Position numbers and translations under genes: made by a program. The notes beneath the pieces were generated by a model. The model did not search any database. It saw nothing but the letters and a program-made list of their open reading frames with translations, and was not told where the DNA came from. From assembly GCA_938004315.1 (NCBI GenBank), contig CALKWG010000529.1, positions 1 to 10,363 of the forward strand: 10,363 bases of DNA. Reading direction: 5' to 3'. This DNA comes from an uncultured Spirochaetaceae bacterium. Lineage in GTDB: Bacteria > Spirochaetota > Spirochaetia > Treponematales > UBA12059. Below, piece after piece: positions 6,782-10,363 of this stretch (positions are counted from its first letter, which is position 1; every line of letters starts with the position of its first letter).

Positions 6782-7232
6782 TCCAGGCCAGGAGCTCGTC
6801 CAAGCCAGCCTCCCGTCCCAGAAGCTCCCGGAAGCCCGCGGCCGAACAGAGCTTCGATAGGGCCGATAAGGCGCCCAGATGCTCGGCGCTCCCCGACGAG
6901 AGCAGGATGAAGAACGCCGTCACCGCCAGCCCGTCGGCGGCGCCCCAAGGCAGGGGGAAGCGCGGATAGAAGAGCGCGATGAGCGCCTCGTCAGGCTTTT
7001 TTAAGAGCGGCGCGCGGGGATGAGGCAGGGCTAGGCCGCGCCCGACGGCGGTCGGCGCCAGGGCCTCGCGTTCGAGGAGCGAGGCGAGGAGCTCCTCGCG
7101 CGCGAGCTCGGGCGGCAGGGGGCTGGGCCGCGCGTAGAGCGCGTCCAAGGCCGAGCCGAGCGCGTCCTCGGGCTCGTCGCCATGAACTCCGTACCAAACC
7201 TTACCCCTCGCCAAGAGCTCAACGACGCCCAT
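6765..7232 (-). CDS. PTS EIIA-like (fructose/nitrogen type, PtsN-like) phosphocarrier protein
   Basis: Cytoplasmic EIIA of the mannitol/fructose/PtsN superfamily, 155 residues from the ATG at 7232, about the family's usual length. The phosphorylation site is H71 in GRGLALPHPR (64-73), preceded by the typical LLEREALAPTAVG (52-64). A helix HLGALSALSKLC near the C-terminus also fits the fold. No EIIB or EIIC is adjacent, so a regulatory role (nitrogen-PTS style) is more likely than sugar uptake; this is an inference from context. Start choice: GGAGG (7238-7242) lies five bases before ATG 7232. The frame is also open to an ATG at 7253 and a GTG at 7295, but the former lies within a putative -10 box and the extra residues resemble translated control sequence. 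It overlaps rlmE tail to tail. Confidence 0.82.
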   Translation of the reverse strand: MGVVELLARGKVWYGVHGDEPEDALGSALDALYARPSPLPPELAREELLASLLEREALAPTAVGRGLALPHPRAPLLKKPDEALIALFYPRFPLPWGAADGLAVTAFFILLSSGSAEHLGALSALSKLCSAAGFRELLGREAGLDELLAWIRGAS

Positions 7233-7248
7233 CGCAGCCTCCGCCGAA

Positions 7249-7278
7249 AGCATACTCCCTCTCGCCGCCCGTAGTCCA
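7249..7278 (-). promoter_or_regulatory. Possible promoter of the EIIA-like gene
   Basis: On the minus strand, TGGACT (7273-7278, four of six -35 matches), an 18-nt spacer, and TATGCT (7249-7254, four of six -10 matches). The predicted start near 7242 coincides with the GGAGG ribosome site, leaving a leader of about 10 nt to the ATG at 7232. Confidence 0.4.
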
Positions 7279-7283
7279 CGGCG

Positions 7284-7317
7284 GCCGACGTCCACGCCGA
7301 CGGACGCCGACGCGTCG
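7284..7317. repeat. Three GCCGACG repeats and a CGACGCGTCG palindrome upstream of the EIIA-like gene
   Basis: GCCGACG occurs at 7284-7290, 7296-7302 and 7306-7312 (spacings 12 and 10 bases), running into the perfect 10-bp palindrome CGACGCGTCG (7308-7317). The block lies just upstream of the putative -35 box and could bind a regulator. It could also be chance in GC-rich DNA. Confidence 0.4.
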
Positions 7318-7334
7318 ACGCCCGCTCCGAGGGG

Positions 7335-7368
7335 AAAGGAAAGGGCCGCCCCCCGGAGGGAGCGGCCC
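7335..7368 (-). terminator. Rho-independent terminator of the hydrogenase transcription unit
   Basis: On the minus strand, a 7-bp stem GGGCCGC/GCGGCCC (outer arms 7362-7368 and 7343-7349), with further C/G pairing possible inside the loop, is followed at once by TTTCCTTT (7342-7335). It lies about 40 nt past the stop codon of the hydrogenase gene. This is the best terminator in the window. Confidence 0.75.
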
Positions 7369-7371
7369 GTC

Positions 7372-7387
7372 GGCCTCGTTCGAGGCC
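7372..7387. other. Second hairpin between hydrogenase stop and main terminator
   Basis: GGCCTC (7372-7377) pairs with GAGGCC (7382-7387) around a 4-nt loop. There is no T-run. It sits directly before the main terminator in the transcript, forming a tandem stem-loop 3' end that may block 3' exonucleases. Confidence 0.45.
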
Positions 7388-7406
7388 TCGCCTTAAGCGC
7401 TAGGCC

Positions 7407-9176
7407 TTAGTTCTTGTAGATAGGCTTCTGCTCGTAATGCGTGTGCAGGAGCTTGTGGGCCTTGTGGCTATTCGGCGCCTCCAGGAAGGTGTCGTAGACT
7501 TCCTTGATGAAGGGATTGTGGTGCGAGCAGCGGTAGGTGCTGCGCTCGTCGTCGTTATAGATGCCGGCGATACGCTTCTGGCGTATATCGTCGGTAGCGC
7601 CGTAGGGCTGTCCGCCGCCGCCGATGCAGCCGCCGCGGCAGGCCATCACCTCGATGAAGTGCCAGGGCGCCTCACGGCCCTCGTCGCGGGCCTTGCGGAT
7701 CTCGTTAAGCACGGTCTCGATGTTGCCCATCTGGTGGGCCACCGCGACGCGCACCTCAATGTCCTTGACATGGACACGGGCCTCCTTGATGCCGGAGATG
7801 CCACGGACGCCGGTGAAGTTGACGTCCTTCAAGTCTTCCTTGGTGATCAGGTAGTAGGCGGAGCGGAGCGCCGCCTCCATCAAACCGCCGGTAGCACCGA
7901 AGATAACGCCCGCGCCAGCGTAGGGTCCCATGGGGCTATCCGGTTCTTCGTCCGGTAGGTTTACGATATCGATACCGGCCTGCTTGATCATGCGCGCCAG
8001 CTCGCGGGTGGTCAGGGTGACGTCGACGTCCTTCTCGCCGGAGGCGTACATATCCTTGTTACGGCCGTTCTCGAACTTCTTGGCGGTACAAGGCATGATG
8101 GATACCGAGAAAATCTTCTTGGGATCGACCTTGGCGCGCTCGGCCCAGAAGGTCTTGATCATGGTGCCCATCATCTGCTGCGGGCTCTTGGCGGTGGAGA
8201 AGTTAGGGATCATGTCCGCGTAGTACTTCTCCATGTAGTCCACCCAGGCGGGGCAGCAGGAGGTGATCAAGGGCATGAGCTCCTTGTTCTTGCCGTTGGC
8301 GAAGTCGTTGAAGCGCTTCACGAACTCGGTGCCTTCTTCAAGGATGGTGAGGTCGGCCGAGAAGCTCGTGTCGAACACCACGTCGAAGCCCAGGCGGCGC
8401 AGAGCCGCGTAGATCTTCTTGGTGATGACCGTGCCCGGCTCCAGGCCGAATTCCTCGCCCAGGGCCACGCGCACCGCGGGGGCGATCTGCACCACGCAGG
8501 TCAGGTCGTCCTCGCCGCTCTTCATCAGGGCGTCCCAGACTTCTTTGGTCTGGTCGTTTTCGTAGATAGCGCCCACGGGGCAGTGTGCGGAGCACTGGCC
8601 GCACTTAATGCAGGGGCCTTCGGCCAAGGGTACGTCGGCGGCGGGCGCGATGCGGGTGCTCTCGCCGCGGCCGAGGAACTCGATGGCCCAGACGTTCTGC
8701 ATCTCCTGGCAGACCTTGACGCAGCGGCCGCAGCGCACGCATTTCTCGGGGTTCAGCACCAGGGATCCGGTGGAGCAGTCCGCCGGCAGGTCGCGCAGGC
8801 GCTTCTCGAAGGGCTGCTCGCGTATGCCGAATTCGGCGGCTAGGGTCTGCAGCTCGCAGGAGCCGTTACGGGGGCACTGCAGGCAGTCGTCAGGATGGGT
8901 GGACAGGATGAGCTCGATGACGGTCTTACGCACCTGCACGATCTCGGGATCGTGGGTGATGATGCTCATGCCCTCCTCCACCGGGGTGCAGCAGGCGCGG
9001 AGCATCTTGGGGTTTTTCTCTACCTTGACCACGCAGATGCCGCAGGCCGCCCACGGGGGCAGGTCGTCGTTATAGCAGAGCTTGGGAATCTTTATATTGA
9101 CCTTCTCGGCGGCGTCGAGGATGGTGGTCCCCTCGGCCACCTGGACCGGTACGCCGTTAATCTTCGCGTTGACCAT
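7407..9176 (-). CDS. hndD: [FeFe] hydrogenase catalytic subunit (HndD/HydA type, group A)
   Basis: Catalyses reversible H2 formation/oxidation in the soluble multi-subunit hydrogenase encoded with its neighbour; 589 residues, close to HndD-type proteins. Domains: N-terminal [2Fe-2S] (C34, C45, C48, C62; note adjacent C63); His/Cys [4Fe-4S] with H94, C98, C101, C107; two ferredoxin-type [4Fe-4S] clusters (C146/C149/C152/C156 and C189/C192/C195/C199, crossing over at the fourth Cys); H-domain; and a C-terminal small-subunit segment (about 535-589). H-cluster motifs are intact: TSCCPAW (305-311; C307 proton-relay, C308 ligand), MPCTAKKFE (361-369; C363) and MACRGGCIGGGGQP (511-524; C513, C517). 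There is no sensory PAS domain, so it is an enzyme rather than a sensor. Ribosome site AAGGAG (9185-9190) precedes the ATG at 9176. It lies 16 bp after the NuoF-like gene and is probably last in the operon. Maturases HydEFG are not in the window. Confidence 0.96.
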   Translation of the reverse strand: MVNAKINGVPVQVAEGTTILDAAEKVNIKIPKLCYNDDLPPWAACGICVVKVEKNPKMLRACCTPVEEGMSIITHDPEIVQVRKTVIELILSTHPDDCLQCPRNGSCELQTLAAEFGIREQPFEKRLRDLPADCSTGSLVLNPEKCVRCGRCVKVCQEMQNVWAIEFLGRGESTRIAPAADVPLAEGPCIKCGQCSAHCPVGAIYENDQTKEVWDALMKSGEDDLTCVVQIAPAVRVALGEEFGLEPGTVITKKIYAALRRLGFDVVFDTSFSADLTILEEGTEFVKRFNDFANGKNKELMPLITSCCPAWVDYMEKYYADMIPNFSTAKSPQQMMGTMIKTFWAERAKVDPKKIFSVSIMPCTAKKFENGRNKDMYASGEKDVDVTLTTRELARMIKQAGIDIVNLPDEEPDSPMGPYAGAGVIFGATGGLMEAALRSAYYLITKEDLKDVNFTGVRGISGIKEARVHVKDIEVRVAVAHQMGNIETVLNEIRKARDEGREAPWHFIEVMACRGGCIGGGGQPYGATDDIRQKRIAGIYNDDERSTYRCSHHNPFIKEVYDTFLEAPNSHKAHKLLHTHYEQKPIYKN

Positions 9177-9192
9177 TGGGCCTACTCCTTAC

Positions 9193-10363
9193 TTAGCCTT
9201 TGAGGACGGCGTTGAACTTACACGCCTTGAAGCACTCGCCACACTTGATGCACTTGGAGGCGTCGATGGTATACTTATCCGCCTTGCTGCCGCTGATGCA
9301 GTTGACCGGACACTTGCGGGCGCAGAGGCTGCAGCCTATGCACTTGTCCTTGTCGATGGTGAAGCTAACGAGGCTCTTGCAGACGCCGGCCTTGCACTTG
9401 TGGTCGCGGATGTGCTCCAGGTACTCCTCACGGAAGCGCTTGACCGTGGACAGGGTCGGGTTCGGGGCGGTCTGGCCCAGGCCGCAGAGCGCGGCGCGTT
9501 TCATGGCGACGCCGATCTTCTCCAGTTTGTCCAGGTCCTCCATGGTTCCGTTGCCCTTGGTGATCTTCACCAGGATCGCGTGCATCTGGTTGGTGCCGAT
9601 GCGGCAGGGCGAGCACTTGCCGCAGGACTCGTCCACGCAGAACTCCATATAGAAGCGCGAGACGTCGACCACGCAGTCGTCCTCGTCCATGACGATGAGG
9701 CCGCCGGAGCCCATCATGGAACCCAGGGAGGTCAGGCTCTCGTAGTCGATGGGGGTGTCCAGGTACTCCTCGGTGATGATACCGCCGGAGGGGCCGCCGG
9801 TCTGGGCGCCCTTGAACTTCTTGCCGCCCTTTATGCCGCCGCCGATGTCGTAGATGATCTCGCGCAGCGTGGTGCCCATAGGCACCTCGACGAGGCCGGA
9901 GTTGTTCACCTTGCCGGTGAGGGCGAAGACCTTGGTGCCCTTGGAGGTCTCGGTGCCGATCTTGGCAAACCAGGCGCCGCCCTTGGTCAGGATAACCGGG
10001 ATGTTGGCCCAGGTCTCCACGTTGTTGATGACCGTGGGCTTGCCCCAGAGGCCCTTGACCGCGGGGAAGGGCGGGCGCGGGATGGGCATACCGCGGTTGC
10101 CTTCGATGGACTGCAGGAGGGCCGTCTCCTCGCCGCAGACGAAGGCGCCGGCGCCGAGGCGGATTTCGATGTCGAACTCGAAGCCCGTGCCTAAGATGTC
10201 CTTACCGAGGAGCCCGTACTCGCGGGCCTGCTGCAGGGCGATCTTCAGGCGGTCGATGGCCAGGGGGTACTCGGCGCGGATGTAGACGTAGCCCTTGTTG
10301 GCGCCGATGGTGTAGCCGCAGATGGCCATGGCCTCGATGACGGAGTGGGGGTCGCCCTCGATG
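9193..10363 (-). CDS. hndC: NuoF-like NAD(P)H/FMN diaphorase subunit of the hydrogenase (HndC/HydB type), 5'-partial
   Basis: Flavin subunit that exchanges electrons with NAD(P)H and passes them to the catalytic subunit. The visible 389 residues start mid-protein: the frame continues through [11 protein letters not shown] to the window edge, so the ATG at 10329 is internal. Counting from the edge, [14 protein letters not shown] (20-33) and [14 protein letters not shown] (69-82) form the FMN/NADH-binding fold. [12 protein letters not shown] with a later Cys (C247, C250, C253, C293) binds the NuoF-type [4Fe-4S] cluster. An added C-terminal 2x[4Fe-4S] ferredoxin domain (C341/C344/C347/C351 and C371/C374/C377/C381) marks HndC/HydB rather than respiratory NuoF. 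The last motif ends CK instead of CP, which still keeps all ligands. An N-terminal thioredoxin-like [2Fe-2S] domain, if present, would lie outside. Whether the complex is electron-bifurcating or simply NAD(P)-linked cannot be decided here. Confidence 0.95.
   Translation of the reverse strand, partial: IEGDPHSVIEAMAICGYTIGANKGYVYIRAEYPLAIDRLKIALQQAREYGLLGKDILGTGFEFDIEIRLGAGAFVCGEETALLQSIEGNRGMPIPRPPFPAVKGLWGKPTVINNVETWANIPVILTKGGAWFAKIGTETSKGTKVFALTGKVNNSGLVEVPMGTTLREIIYDIGGGIKGGKKFKGAQTGGPSGGIITEEYLDTPIDYESLTSLGSMMGSGGLIVMDEDDCVVDVSRFYMEFCVDESCGKCSPCRIGTNQMHAILVKITKGNGTMEDLDKLEKIGVAMKRAALCGLGQTAPNPTLSTVKRFREEYLEHIRDHKCKAGVCKSLVSFTIDKDKCIGCSLCARKCPVNCISGSKADKYTIDASKCIKCGECFKACKFNAVLKG

Noticed and set aside
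7284..7317. CRISPR-like or iteron-like array
   Set aside because: There are only three 7-nt units with unequal short spacing; too small and GC-biased for either.
9082..10194. Long plus-strand open frame of about 370 codons opposite the NuoF-like gene
   Set aside because: It is a GC-driven shadow of a confidently identified gene; the translation is Ala/Gly/Asp/Leu-rich low-complexity with no domain motifs.
10327..10329. ATG as start of the NuoF-like gene
   Set aside because: The frame continues upstream with conserved family residues ([11 protein letters not shown]) to the window edge, so this Met is internal.
1..10363. Mobile element, toxin-antitoxin, phage-defence or RNA gene
   Set aside because: No transposase, integrase, inverted terminal repeats, tRNA/rRNA signature or defence-type gene was seen; every gene belongs to a known chromosomal family.

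Overview
This is a GC-rich bacterial window with eight protein genes, densely packed and mostly on the minus strand. The last genes encode a multi-subunit [FeFe] hydrogenase, so the organism is almost certainly an anaerobe with hydrogen metabolism. Two large membrane-anchored SpoIIE/PP2C phosphatases (one HAMP-linked, one with a 7TM sensor), a lone EIIA-type PTS protein and a bifunctional-nuclease-family protein together suggest a free-living or gut spirochaete. That assignment is an inference from gene content, not a proof. Other anaerobic phyla carry each of these families.

Layout. (1) 2-1930, plus: sensor phosphatase with HAMP and PP2C domains, cut at its 5' end by the window edge. (2) 1931-2026: GC-rich convergent intergenic with a perfect 10-bp hairpin. 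(3) 6141 down to 2027, minus: a probable transcription unit of bifunctional nuclease (BFN plus UVR motif), 7TM-sensor PP2C phosphatase, and a metal-dependent amidohydrolase. (4) 6142-6178: a 37-bp divergent control region with back-to-back -10 boxes. (5) 6179-6781, plus: 23S rRNA 2'-O-methyltransferase RlmE, starting at a TTG. (6) 7232 down to 6765, minus: EIIA-like phosphocarrier, whose 3' end overlaps rlmE by 17 bp. (7) 7233-7406: EIIA promoter region followed by the terminator of the hydrogenase unit. (8) From beyond 10363 down to 7407, minus: NuoF-like diaphorase subunit (HndC/HydB type) and [FeFe] hydrogenase catalytic subunit (HndD/HydA type), 16 bp apart.

How the genes work together. 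The two hydrogenase subunits form one electron path: NAD(P)H and FMN in the NuoF-like subunit, then Fe-S clusters, then the H-cluster. The order (HndC then HndD last) predicts NuoE-like and ferredoxin-like subunits just beyond the right edge. The two phosphatases probably act in partner-switching signalling (dephosphorylating STAS-domain antagonists), but no STAS or anti-sigma kinase gene is in the window. RlmE is housekeeping. I found no mobile element, CRISPR array, tRNA or rRNA, and no convincing new multi-gene system. The most useful points are the start-site corrections, the compact divergent promoter with very short predicted leaders, the convergent overlap, and a large acidic/basic insert inside the first phosphatase.
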